Positions 31,672-39,616 of a stretch of 64,000 nucleotides of DNA are shown piece after piece. The stretch's first letter is position 1. The number at the start of each line of letters is the position of its first letter. The notes beneath the pieces are model-generated. The model searched no databases. It saw only the letters and a program-made list of their open reading frames with translations, and was not told the DNA's origin. The stretch is taken from positions 310,001-374,000 of the forward strand of contig JANJTC010000005.1 in NCBI GenBank assembly GCA_024711325.1, written 5' to 3'. The translations under genes and the position numbers were made by a program. Origin of the DNA: Bacteriovoracaceae bacterium. Its GTDB lineage: Bacteria; Bdellovibrionota; Bacteriovoracia; Bacteriovoracales; Bacteriovoracaceae.

Positions 31672-32526
31672 TTAAACTGACGCTTGTCTTCCTAATCCAA
31701 TTCCCTCCTGCCGAATTAGTGGCTTTCTGAAATTGGCGACTGAACCCATCGCTCCTCCAGCTACTGCTGCCAAAGAGCCTAGCAGTGTCAAAAGAAAGAG
31801 CGACCATCCAATGGATTTTAAGGCCGCGGCTGTTCCTTCTCTGGCATCTTCGATAATTTTATCAACCCTTGTCTTCATTTGGGCAATGCGAGTGTCTGCT
31901 TCGGCGGGAGTAATGCCTGCTTGCATTGAAAGGTAGTTCTTAGCACCTTCGGAGTCTCCTCTTACTAGCCGAGAGGCCACAGCTGTACCAACGGTTCTTA
32001 TGTCGGATTTTAGATTTAAATCCCCAATAGCATCTTCAGCAACACTTGAAACTGCATTATTGATAACAGGACTCTCAGTTGCTTTATCCACCCCTTGTGC
32101 GATCATACCACCTGAACCTTTGATCATGCCGCCCATTGCCTGACCTGCCATGCCAATGGTGGCCATCGTTTGATAAAGGAAAAATCCGACAAACAAAGCT
32201 GCGATGACTAAACCCTGGGCCGAACCAATTCTTCCTGTCCGGAATTTTGAAATTCTTGCGGCAAAATAACTCCCGACAAAAATTGAGATGAGGGCCGAGA
32301 CAACAAACCATATCCCGGTAAATATTCCTGCTCCTCGAGCACTGGTTTCGTCATCAAGGCCAATCCCACCGAAGGCCAGGCCCAGTCCAATAAGACCAGT
32401 CATGGTAAAGAAAGCCAGTAGTAGTCCGGCCACAATTGAGCGCCAACTTATGAGTGCATGGGGATTCACCAAATCGGATTCAAGAGGAAGATTGCTTCTA
32501 CCTGAATTAATGTTTAAATTGACCAT
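31672..32526 (-). CDS. multi-pass membrane protein, unknown function
   Basis: 284 residues from ATG 32526, preceded by AGGAGAATATT; the longer frame to 32586 lacks a site. It has about four to five hydrophobic segments (LLLAFFTMTGLIGLGLAF, WFVVSALISIFVGSYFAA, GLVIAALFVGFFLY, and SLFLLTLLGSLAAVAGGAMG near the end). Between the third and last lies a soluble loop of about 110 residues with Gly/Met-rich and helical parts. No family recognised; the layout resembles general YrzE/CTR-like membrane proteins of unknown role. Confidence 0.6.
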   Translation of the reverse strand: MVNLNINSGRSNLPLESDLVNPHALISWRSIVAGLLLAFFTMTGLIGLGLAFGGIGLDDETSARGAGIFTGIWFVVSALISIFVGSYFAARISKFRTGRIGSAQGLVIAALFVGFFLYQTMATIGMAGQAMGGMIKGSGGMIAQGVDKATESPVINNAVSSVAEDAIGDLNLKSDIRTVGTAVASRLVRGDSEGAKNYLSMQAGITPAEADTRIAQMKTRVDKIIEDAREGTAAALKSIGWSLFLLTLLGSLAAVAGGAMGSVANFRKPLIRQEGIGLGRQASV

Positions 32527-32709
32527 AATATTCTCCTGGAAAAAATATTCATTATTCAGGATAGTGCCCTCGCGTTGTGGGGACAATTCGCCGTGTTTCT
32601 GCAGGGAAAGACTTAAGTCCTGATTAGGCTTTGGGTCAGGCCTTCTCTATGAGCTACTCTTATAATGCTTACTGGAAAAGTTACCTGAATTAATTGAAAA
32701 GGAAATATT

Positions 32710-33078
32710 ATGGCAAATTATGTGGACGGCTTTGTATTACCAGTTCCTAAGAAAAACGTGGATAAATATAAAAAGGTTGCCAAGCTCGCTGCCAAAGTGT
32801 GGCTGGAATATGGAGCTCTCGAATATTATGAGTGTATGGGTGATGATGTGAAGCCCGGAAAAGTCACTTCATTTCCTCAAAGTGTTAAACTTAAAGCTGA
32901 TGAAGTCGTCTTCTTCTCGTGGATCGTTTATAAATCCCGGTCCCAACGTGACCGTATACTTAAGAAAGTGATGGCTGATCCACGGATTAAGGATATGGGT
33001 CCAGAGATGATGCCGTTTGATGGAAAGAGAATGATCTATGGTGGTTTTAAACCGGTTATCACTTTGATTGCTAAATAA
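32710..33078 (+). CDS. DUF1428 family protein (YbaA-like)
   Basis: 122 residues, the usual length. It opens with YVDGFVLPVPKKNVDKYKK and contains ALEYYECMGDDV and FSWIVYKSRSQRD and ends near KRMIYGGF, as in DUF1428/YbaA proteins, which have a ferredoxin-like dimeric alpha-beta barrel fold. Their function is not established; the fold is shared with monooxygenases and EthD-like proteins. AAGGAAAT precedes the ATG. It overlaps the convergent gene by 8 bases. Confidence 0.88.
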   Translation: MANYVDGFVLPVPKKNVDKYKKVAKLAAKVWLEYGALEYYECMGDDVKPGKVTSFPQSVKLKADEVVFFSWIVYKSRSQRDRILKKVMADPRIKDMGPEMMPFDGKRMIYGGFKPVITLIAK

Positions 33079-33853
33079 ATTCATCTTTTAGGACTAGAAG
33101 GTTTTTCTTCATTCTGACCTTGCAGTCGATAATTGAGATAATCGACATTCCAATAGAAATCATAAGAGGAATAAAAAAAGTTTTTAATCCTAATTTGGGA
33201 AAAATCAAAGCAGAAATGAGAGCTCCGGTCGAAAAGAAAGCGAAGGTAAGCATTCTAAGAATATTTACTTTTCTTTCTTCCTTAAATCTTGGACTTGGTT
33301 GTTCTTTATTGAATGTTCTTATTAAATTAAGCCCAATATCTGTTGATAGGCCTGTCAGATGCGTGACTCGCACTTTACCAAAAGTACTCCAGGTGACTAA
33401 GCCATTTTTTAAACCACAAATTAAACAGAGCATGGCAATGATTGAGAATTCAACATAATCATATTTGAAGTCTTTATCAAACTGTATCCCTGACTTGACC
33501 ATTCCCATCTCACCTAAGCTGATGATGATCAAAAGTAAAAAAGTGATTAGACTCTGAACTTTCCAGTAAGGCGGAGTTTCACCCATGTCATATTTTTTAT
33601 CCAGAAAATATGACGTAATGACTCCTCCCAAAATGAAGGAGATCGGTATAATAAATAACTCTGCTCCGAAGAAATAATCCTCATGGCCAACAGCAATTCC
33701 CACTTGTGTACCGAATCCTGTCACATGAGAGACGAATTTACCTGTAACAAGAAAACCCGCAGAATTAATAAAGCCGGCCTTAAAGGAAGAGATCAGCCAC
33801 AATGGAATATTTCTTTTGGCGTAAACTTCAGAAATATTTTCGGAATGTATCAA
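33071..33853 (-). CDS. DUF1275 (YoaK-like) membrane protein
   Basis: 260 residues with about six to seven membrane helices, matching the DUF1275/YoaK family: FKAGFINSAGFLVTGKFVSHVTGFGTQ near the start and VRVTHLTGLSTDIG later. The frame begins with TTG at 33853, with GGAG 7 bases upstream; no ATG precedes the conserved helix, so TTG is a likely real start. It lies 12 bases after the carbonic anhydrase gene on the same strand, which makes an operon likely. Possible transport function is inference. Confidence 0.8.
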   Translation of the reverse strand: MIHSENISEVYAKRNIPLWLISSFKAGFINSAGFLVTGKFVSHVTGFGTQVGIAVGHEDYFFGAELFIIPISFILGGVITSYFLDKKYDMGETPPYWKVQSLITFLLLIIISLGEMGMVKSGIQFDKDFKYDYVEFSIIAMLCLICGLKNGLVTWSTFGKVRVTHLTGLSTDIGLNLIRTFNKEQPSPRFKEERKVNILRMLTFAFFSTGALISALIFPKLGLKTFFIPLMISIGMSIISIIDCKVRMKKNLLVLKDEFI

Positions 33854-33865
33854 TGTTAACTCCGC

Positions 33866-34492
33866 TTATGTTTCGGCTTCAAAGAATTCCACAAGACCAC
33901 TGGATAGGTCATAAATCCCGCCTACGATTTTGATTTCACCTTTATAAACCATGTCTGCCAGGATCGTGGATTTATACTTTAAATCAATAATCCCTTGCAG
34001 GACGTTCTCTTTAGTCGCCTTTTGACATAATTCATCTTCATGTAAATGAGGATGCTCTTGTTTAATTCTTGGGAGACATCGTTGAATCTTATGAGTGATG
34101 AAATGGAGATGTCCCAGCTCCACATTTTTAACAGCGCCCTTAATCGCACCGCAATTGGTATGACCTAAAACCAGGATAACTTTAGCGCCTACTGCCTTAC
34201 ATCCAAATTCAGCACTTCCAATAATATCTTCATTGATTACATTACCGGCTATCCTGATGCTAAAAATATCTCCGAGTCCTTGGTCAAAAACAATTTCTGC
34301 CGAAGTTCGGGAATCCATACAACTAATAATGACAGCGAAGGGATGCTGTCCATCTGAAGTTTCGTTGGCCTGTTGGAGGAGATTACGGTTGAATTTTAAA
34401 TTATTAACGAATCTCTCATTACCCGCCTTAAGGAGTTCAATCCCTTGGAGGGGACTAATTTGATCTTGCAGGTTTTTGGTTAGGGTTTTCAT
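33866..34492 (-). CDS. beta-class carbonic anhydrase
   Basis: 208 residues from ATG 34492, preceded by GGAGATAATC. It interconverts CO2 and bicarbonate in the cytoplasm. The zinc ligands and partners are intact: Cys58, Asp60 and Arg62 in SCMDSRTSAE, and His111 and Cys114 in LGHTNCGAIKG. It is divergent from a LysR regulator and upstream of a DUF1275 membrane protein that may belong to the same operon. In many bacteria beta-CA genes are paired with SulP transporters instead, so this partner is slightly unusual. Confidence 0.93.
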   Translation of the reverse strand: MKTLTKNLQDQISPLQGIELLKAGNERFVNNLKFNRNLLQQANETSDGQHPFAVIISCMDSRTSAEIVFDQGLGDIFSIRIAGNVINEDIIGSAEFGCKAVGAKVILVLGHTNCGAIKGAVKNVELGHLHFITHKIQRCLPRIKQEHPHLHEDELCQKATKENVLQGIIDLKYKSTILADMVYKGEIKIVGGIYDLSSGLVEFFEAET

Positions 34493-34603
34493 GATTATCT
34501 CCAATGAGTTTGTTATCTATGGAGTCATTCTAGCCATTTTTTGGTTTTGATAAACTATATAAAAATGTAGTATTGATTCAGTATAATTGAACCAAGGAAG
34601 CTT
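34493..34603. promoter_or_regulatory. divergent regulatory region between carbonic anhydrase and LysR
   Basis: 111 bases. For the LysR gene TATAAT lies at 34582-34587. Inverted arms TTGGTT (34541-34546) and AACCAA (34590-34595) and an AT-rich centre with T-N11-A type elements suit LysR binding. This is a position-based guess; no site is proven. Confidence 0.35.
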
Positions 34604-35482
34604 ATGAACTGGCTTAACTATCATCACCTCTATTACTTCAAGCAAGTAGTTGATCACGGGAGTATTGCAAAAGCTTCTGAAGTACTTAGAATTGGCCAGC
34701 CTGCTATCAGCATGCAGATCAAGACTCTCGAAGATTATTTAAATAAGCAACTTTTTGAAAGAATGCATAAGAAGCTCATCCTGACGGAGACCGGCCAAAT
34801 TGTTTATGAGTATGCTTCACAAATCTTTAACCTGGGAAATGAGATGCTCTCGACGCTGAATGATCGGGAGTACAATCATATTAAAATTCAGATTGGTATC
34901 CAGAGCTCAGTCCCTAAAAATCTGATTTCTCAACTTACTTCTTATATTTATAAACATTTTAATTCAGTAATCTCAATCTATGATGGAACTCTGGATGAGG
35001 TTACTCTTGGCGTAATCACTCACAAACTGGACATTGCCGTCTTGAATCGCCGACCAGTAATTTCGGATAAAACAATTTTATACTCCAAGAGGATATTGAA
35101 CTCCCCGATCGTTCTTGCAGCTTCAAAAGAGTTTATTCACTTAAAGAATAAACCTATCTCGGCTTTTGCCACTGTTCCTTTGATTCTACCTACCGCTCAA
35201 AGTTCCATCAGGCATTCTATCGAGCACTATTTTAGCCAACATAATGTTGAGATGAACATAGTAGGGGAAGCAGATGATACGATCGTTCAAAAGAATATGG
35301 CCATTTCGGGCAACGGAGTTATCCCTATCCTAAAGGAGGCCATTGAAAGTTATGTAAAAAATAAGCAGCTCTATATCCTAAAGGAAATTAGTGAAATTCA
35401 GGACGAAGTTTGGTTAGTTGCTGGTAAAAGAAATATCGCGAATCCGATAGGGCATAAGCTGATTACAGATTTTCAGTTTTAA
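34604..35482 (+). CDS. LysR-family transcriptional regulator (NhaR-like)
   Basis: 292 residues, standard LysR size. The N-terminal winged HTH reads MNWLNYHHLYYFKQVVDHGSI, then KASEVLRIGQPAISMQIKTLE; the NYHHL-YFK opening is typical of the NhaR branch. The rest is the effector-binding domain with the family's two-lobe pattern. AAGGAAGCTT precedes the ATG. It is divergent from the carbonic anhydrase gene, its likely target. NhaR answers to sodium in enterobacteria; the signal here is unknown. Confidence 0.9.
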   Translation: MNWLNYHHLYYFKQVVDHGSIAKASEVLRIGQPAISMQIKTLEDYLNKQLFERMHKKLILTETGQIVYEYASQIFNLGNEMLSTLNDREYNHIKIQIGIQSSVPKNLISQLTSYIYKHFNSVISIYDGTLDEVTLGVITHKLDIAVLNRRPVISDKTILYSKRILNSPIVLAASKEFIHLKNKPISAFATVPLILPTAQSSIRHSIEHYFSQHNVEMNIVGEADDTIVQKNMAISGNGVIPILKEAIESYVKNKQLYILKEISEIQDEVWLVAGKRNIANPIGHKLITDFQF

Positions 35483-35489
35483 ATGATGA

Positions 35490-35948
35490 TCACTTCTTCT
35501 TCCGAGGATCATCAGAGGGATTCACATAGATAATATCCCATGGACCAATGCCATGAAGTTGGACGATTGTGAGTTGGTCTAATGTGAAGGCGTAGTGTTT
35601 AAATTTTATAGGCATAACGGCAATTCCGCCTTGAGGCAAAATAGTTGCTTTCGCTTTATCAAATTTCTCTCCAGCACCCATGGCAAATTCACCATCTAAG
35701 ACAGTTATATGCTCGATTGCTGGATGCCAGTGCGGGGGTATTTTATAGTTTGGTGGTAATTGAAGCCGTAAGGTGAAAGGCCCCGGCTGAGCGGGATCGC
35801 CCTCTACTAGCGATACTTTTGCCCCAGAGGGAAGTGATGCAGGACCATCTTTCCATTCCAGTTCATTAGGCTGTTTCATGATGTGATCATCTGCAAAAGC
35901 GAGCGGAAATAACGAGTAAACTAAAATTGAGAGAATTATTTTTTTCAT
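35490..35948 (-). CDS. secreted cupin-domain protein
   Basis: 152 residues from ATG 35948, with CAGGAGACTTCTC before it and a signal peptide (cleavage near AFAD). The cupin core is clear: PPNYKIPPHWHPAIEHITVLDGEFAMG gives the motif-1 G/H-x-H-x4-E-type residues (His-Trp-His, then Glu-His), and a second strand set follows with KHYAF. Metal binding is likely. Small secreted cupins of this kind are of unknown function and are sometimes quercetinase- or oxalate-like. It is convergent with the LysR gene. Confidence 0.85.
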   Translation of the reverse strand: MKKIILSILVYSLFPLAFADDHIMKQPNELEWKDGPASLPSGAKVSLVEGDPAQPGPFTLRLQLPPNYKIPPHWHPAIEHITVLDGEFAMGAGEKFDKAKATILPQGGIAVMPIKFKHYAFTLDQLTIVQLHGIGPWDIIYVNPSDDPRKKK

Positions 35949-36075
35949 GAGAAGTCTCCTGTCTAATCGTGAATTATGCAATTATTGGGCCTTCAATAGT
36001 TTTGAAGCCGCTGCGTCTAAATATCGTTGGTCTGTTAAGGGATTTTAAAGAAGAAAGTAGTTGTTAATACAAGGA

Positions 36076-36381
36076 TTAATAGAAAGTTATTCCCACCCTT
36101 TCAATATGTTCAAGAAGACTAGTATTTTCAATTTGGTGGAATAAGGATAAATCAACTTTATAAGGGAGCATGAGCTCTTCAATTTCATTCTCTATTCTGA
36201 GTAAGTCACTCATGGTCAATTCAGGAGCTTTCATAACAAGATCAATATCGGAACCTTCTTTAAAATTGCCTTTGGCCCTTGAGCCATACAGAATGACTTC
36301 TTTAATTTGAGGATATTTCAGAAGAATTGATCGAATAGATTGAATTGTGTTTAGGCTTAGTCCAAATTGATCAGAATTCAT
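36076..36381 (-). CDS. mntA: MNT-type nucleotidyltransferase (antitoxin of HEPN/MNT pair)
   Basis: 101 residues, a minimal nucleotidyltransferase with GSRAKG (Gly33-Ser34) and the D-x-D metal pair Asp45/Asp47 in SDIDLVM. In HEPN/MNT (HepT-MntA, type VII) systems this enzyme adds AMP groups to a tyrosine of the partner toxin to silence it. The catalytic residues look intact. It overlaps the HEPN gene by 4 bases in an ATGA junction, so translation is coupled, with toxin first. The symbol is by system analogy. Confidence 0.88.
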   Translation of the reverse strand: MNSDQFGLSLNTIQSIRSILLKYPQIKEVILYGSRAKGNFKEGSDIDLVMKAPELTMSDLLRIENEIEELMLPYKVDLSLFHQIENTSLLEHIERVGITFY

Positions 36382-36797
36382 CTTGATGATAACTCTGTCA
36401 TTTTCTGTTCAAAATTTTTGAATTGAGAAAAATAGGAATTTAATATTTTTTCGACAATACTATCAGCGACATTGAGATCATAAGTATGGGAAGTTTTATT
36501 ACGACTTTTGATCATGTCCATCCATTCTTCACCTTTATGGATGATGCCTTTATTAAATGCTTCTTTCGTAGCATCCCTTGAACCTGTTATTAAATCGGCT
36601 GCGCCTTGATATTCAAAGTAGTCCTTCATCACATTCCAGCTAAGTTCATGGGTGAACTCAAATGCTTGAATTAGGCCTTGTTTCTCTAAATCAGAGAGCT
36701 TCCTCTCTTCGGCCAGCTTTACTGCATTTTCAAGTTGGACGAGAGCACGAGAAAAGTTTTTGAGTCTTTGCTTCCATCTTATATCTGGTTGTGACAT
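36378..36797 (-). CDS. hepT: HEPN-domain toxin (HI0074/HepT-like)
   Basis: 139 residues, all helical, of the nucleotidyltransferase substrate-binding HI0074 family. The HEPN RNase motif R-x4-H-x-Y is intact as Arg99, His104 and Tyr106 (SRNKTSHTYD); the Tyr is the residue modified by MNT partners. GAGGTCTC precedes the ATG. It is first of the pair with the MNT gene. It lies 28 bases from the 3' end of tRNA-Leu on the same strand, so the RNase might act on tRNA, which is inference from known HEPN toxins. Confidence 0.88.
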   Translation of the reverse strand: MSQPDIRWKQRLKNFSRALVQLENAVKLAEERKLSDLEKQGLIQAFEFTHELSWNVMKDYFEYQGAADLITGSRDATKEAFNKGIIHKGEEWMDMIKSRNKTSHTYDLNVADSIVEKILNSYFSQFKNFEQKMTELSSR

Positions 36798-36824
36798 GAG
36801 ACCTCACAAAGAATTTTTGAAAAG

Positions 36825-36910
36825 TGGTGGCTCCCCCGAGACTCGAACTCGGACACCCTTGCGAGCGGCGGATTTTGAATCCGCTACGTCTACCATTCCG
36901 TCAGGAAGCC
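36825..36910 (-). tRNA. tRNA-Leu (CAA)
   Basis: 86 bases including encoded CCA, with the long variable arm of class II tRNAs. The acceptor GGCTTCC pairs with GGGAGCC (one T-G). The anticodon stem-loop GCGGA-TTCAAAA-TCCGC gives anticodon CAA, and the T-arm has GTTCGAGTC. Confidence 0.96.
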
Positions 36911-36960
36911 ACTTGAGCTAACGATTTTAATGAGAAGAAGCTTATTAGTCAATGAAACGC

Positions 36961-37917
36961 TTAGCGCAATTTAATTAATTCCAGGGCCTCTTTTATGGAA
37001 AACCTCAGAAAATTGGGACCAAGGTGTTTTTTGAGTTCTGAGTTTGAAATTAGACATGAAAATTTCAGGTAATCCAGCAGGTACTCCGGAACTTCGATAT
37101 TAAAGCGTTTAAGCAAGCGATTAAGCCCTCCACCCAGCATCATAGGGAAGGGAACTCCTTTGGTACCTACGACTTTCAGGGCCTCTCGCAAAGAAATAAA
37201 GTCATTACCGGCCACATTGTAGGTTCCGATCGGGAGCTTGGTCAGGGATTGATACAACACATGGGCCATATCAAACTCATGAATGAACTGAAAGAAAGGA
37301 TTATAGTCCATGGGACTTAAGGCCACAGGACCTGAGAGGAACTTAGTCATAGAGTTCTGAATCTGAGTTCCGATGATATTGCAGGGACGAAGAACAATGG
37401 TGGAAATAGTATTTTGATTTTTCCACATCCAGTTCGTGCACATCTGATCCATTTCAATAACATCCCTCAGTTCCGGATGACGGATACTTGCCCTCAAGGG
37501 AGCGTCTTCTGTCAGGAAAATGGAATTATCCGGAAGGGCACCATAAACGTGAAAGGTTGAAAGTATAATGACTTTTTTTACCTCAGATCTTTCACATAGA
37601 TCCAGAATGCGGTTGGTACCCATGACCGAGAGATCAATTCGTTTGGCCAATACATTTTGTTCATTGGAAGAGTGGCTGATTCTTCCCAGGTGGTAGACCA
37701 CATCAAATTTATGGGTACGGAAGAGATTTTCAAAGTTACCGCGGGAATATTTTAAATTAAGAAGTGTCAGGTTCGGGAGTTGAGGAAGTTTTGAAACGTC
37801 TCTTGAATCGATCCCGATAATTTCCCAGTCCGGATGTTCCGTTAGAATGAGTCTTGCAGTCATTTGAGCAAGTCCGCCGGCAATCCCTATGATGAGAATT
37901 TTTTTCATCTCATTCAT
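36961..37917 (-). CDS. NAD-dependent epimerase/dehydratase family protein
   Basis: 318 residues of the extended SDR type. The Rossmann start is ILIIGIAGGLAQMTAR (GxxGxxG variant G-I-A-G-G-L-A). HLGRISHSSNEQ follows, and the middle holds STFHVYG. The usual Y-x3-K is not evident in the expected place, since the region after HVYG reads DNSIFLTED; catalytic competence is therefore doubtful. It overlaps the acyltransferase gene upstream by 4 bases (ATGA), so the two work together, perhaps in lipid or surface-sugar modification (inference). Confidence 0.78.
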   Translation of the reverse strand: MNEMKKILIIGIAGGLAQMTARLILTEHPDWEIIGIDSRDVSKLPQLPNLTLLNLKYSRGNFENLFRTHKFDVVYHLGRISHSSNEQNVLAKRIDLSVMGTNRILDLCERSEVKKVIILSTFHVYGALPDNSIFLTEDAPLRASIRHPELRDVIEMDQMCTNWMWKNQNTISTIVLRPCNIIGTQIQNSMTKFLSGPVALSPMDYNPFFQFIHEFDMAHVLYQSLTKLPIGTYNVAGNDFISLREALKVVGTKGVPFPMMLGGGLNRLLKRFNIEVPEYLLDYLKFSCLISNSELKKHLGPNFLRFSIKEALELIKLR

Positions 37918-38801
37918 TTGTGCCCCTTATTCTTAAATTCTTTGATCACAAACTTTGAAATCGGTTTCCGGATAATATCAAAGAAAGGGCGGCGATTTTT
38001 TAAACCAGTGATTAGCATGCGCTTAATTGTGTTCTCAATGTGGAAAACATTCTCTTTTATTTCTTTTTCAGTCGCCTCGGCCTCAAGATGGACCGGTACC
38101 GGAATTTCGGGACCGATGTAAATGTCTATGGGAGAAGGCAGCGGCATTAGATTGGCCGTTATAGGTAAGGCCGGAACTTTCAGCAGTCGGGCCAGTTTCT
38201 TGGAATGAAAGACAAAAGGAAACATTTCTTCAGCGCCTATCACACACACCGGAAGAATGGGCGTTTTTTTCTGAAGGGCCATGCGATAGAAGCCTTCAGA
38301 GAAAGTTCTTAGCTTATAAAAATCTGAAGTGTTCTTGGAAATGCCACGCACACCTTCAGGGAAGACTAAGATAGATTCTCCATGATCAATCAGGAAGGCG
38401 CAGTTATTTCTGTCGCCCATAATCGCTCCGGTCTGGGCACTTAAATCCCCGATGAATGGAAGTTGTGCCATAAATCTTTCAACCATGACACGAAGAATAC
38501 GTGGAGGAGATACATCCATTAAGAACGCGATGGTGATCATCATGCCATCGATTGGCAGCTGACCGGTATGATTAGAAGTCACAATATAAGAATGGTCTTT
38601 TACGTTCTCGGCGCCAAAAACTCTGACTTTGAAATAAGAGCGATAAACCGGGACGAGCTTACGAAGTGCTTTTTCACACAATTCAAGATTCAGGCCCCAA
38701 GGGTCCTGATAATCCTTATACTTCTCACGAAGGTGATGAAAGATCTGGTTTATTTTTAAATCGTCCTCAGCTGAAAGGAGGAGGTGCTCAAGGTTCAACA
38801 T
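37914..38801 (-). CDS. PlsC-family lysophospholipid acyltransferase-like protein
   Basis: 295 residues. The PlsC acyltransferase motif 1 N-H-x4-D is present as SNHTGQLPIDG, and motif 3 as FPEGVRGIS. It moves fatty-acyl groups from acyl-ACP or acyl-CoA to a hydroxyl acceptor such as lysophosphatidate at the inner membrane. There is no strong membrane helix. It is coupled to the epimerase-like gene that follows. TATGAT ends nine bases before the ATG, which would give a very short leader. Confidence 0.85.
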   Translation of the reverse strand: MLNLEHLLLSAEDDLKINQIFHHLREKYKDYQDPWGLNLELCEKALRKLVPVYRSYFKVRVFGAENVKDHSYIVTSNHTGQLPIDGMMITIAFLMDVSPPRILRVMVERFMAQLPFIGDLSAQTGAIMGDRNNCAFLIDHGESILVFPEGVRGISKNTSDFYKLRTFSEGFYRMALQKKTPILPVCVIGAEEMFPFVFHSKKLARLLKVPALPITANLMPLPSPIDIYIGPEIPVPVHLEAEATEKEIKENVFHIENTIKRMLITGLKNRRPFFDIIRKPISKFVIKEFKNKGHK

Positions 38802-38867
38802 AGTCCAATCATCATAACCCGTGATGAGGCCATTCTCTAGAGAACAATTCTTTCAAGAGCAATTCGG

Positions 38868-39530
38868 TCAATTAAATCCCTTCATGTCACTGTTGCGCTT
38901 CACGAAGTTAATGATGGAGAGTTCCACTTCAGGAATACCATCACCTTTTTCTGCTGAAGTGAAATGAATCTGTTTAACCCACTTAAACTTATTATATATG
39001 GCCGGCATGCGTGCTTTAAGTTTTGCCCGTTCGCTTTGGGTTTTAAGTTTATCAATTTTGTTGAAGAGTACATAAGTCTCAAGATCAAAACTTTTAATAT
39101 AGTCATGAAAGACCATGTCACTTTCTTGCAACGGATGACGTGAATCCTGAATATTGAGCAGCAGTATTTTTTCACTGCAAAGTTGGAAAAAAGTATCCAA
39201 TAAGACTTGCCAATTTCTTGCCATCTCCTTGGAAACTTCTGCATGACCATAACCTGGAACATCAAAGAGATAAAAATGTTCCAGTGACTTAGTTTCTTTA
39301 TTTTCCACGACAAAATCAAAAATATTGATTTGGCGGGTACGCCCGGGAGTTTTTGAAACGCGGGCAGTTGATTTTCCAAATAAGGAATTAATGAGTGATG
39401 ATTTTCCGACATTGGATCGCCCAATGAAAGCAATTCCATTAGCGAAAGTGTGTTCATTAAGCCACTGCTGAAGTTGTTCGACAGTGTCAATGCCCATTAA
39501 GAATTCGGTTTTTCCTTTCTGAATGTTCAT
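38868..39530 (-). CDS. engB: ribosome biogenesis GTP-binding protein YsxC/EngB
   Basis: 220 residues, normal length. G1 GRSNVGKSSLINSL, G3 DVPGYG, G4 NKIDK and G5 TSAEKG are intact. It is an essential GTPase for large-subunit ribosome assembly in many bacteria. The upstream site is weak (CTGGAAT). It is divergent from the sigma-54 activator gene. Confidence 0.95.
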   Translation of the reverse strand: MNIQKGKTEFLMGIDTVEQLQQWLNEHTFANGIAFIGRSNVGKSSLINSLFGKSTARVSKTPGRTRQINIFDFVVENKETKSLEHFYLFDVPGYGHAEVSKEMARNWQVLLDTFFQLCSEKILLLNIQDSRHPLQESDMVFHDYIKSFDLETYVLFNKIDKLKTQSERAKLKARMPAIYNKFKWVKQIHFTSAEKGDGIPEVELSIINFVKRNSDMKGFN

Positions 39531-39616
39531 GCATTTATTCCAGGTCTTTAGTTTTCATTTCGTCCCATCTTAGCAGAAAAGGGTGAATGCGTCTTTAATT
39601 TAAAGGGAGTTCAGAT

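Noticed and set aside
35484-35514. TGATGATC / GATCATCA inverted repeat as terminator between lysR and the cupin gene
   Set aside because: The loop is 15 bases, the right arm lies in the cupin coding sequence, and no T tract follows on the plus strand.
35949-36910. Mobile island at tRNA-Leu with flanking att repeats
   Set aside because: No second copy of the tRNA 3' end and no integrase is present.
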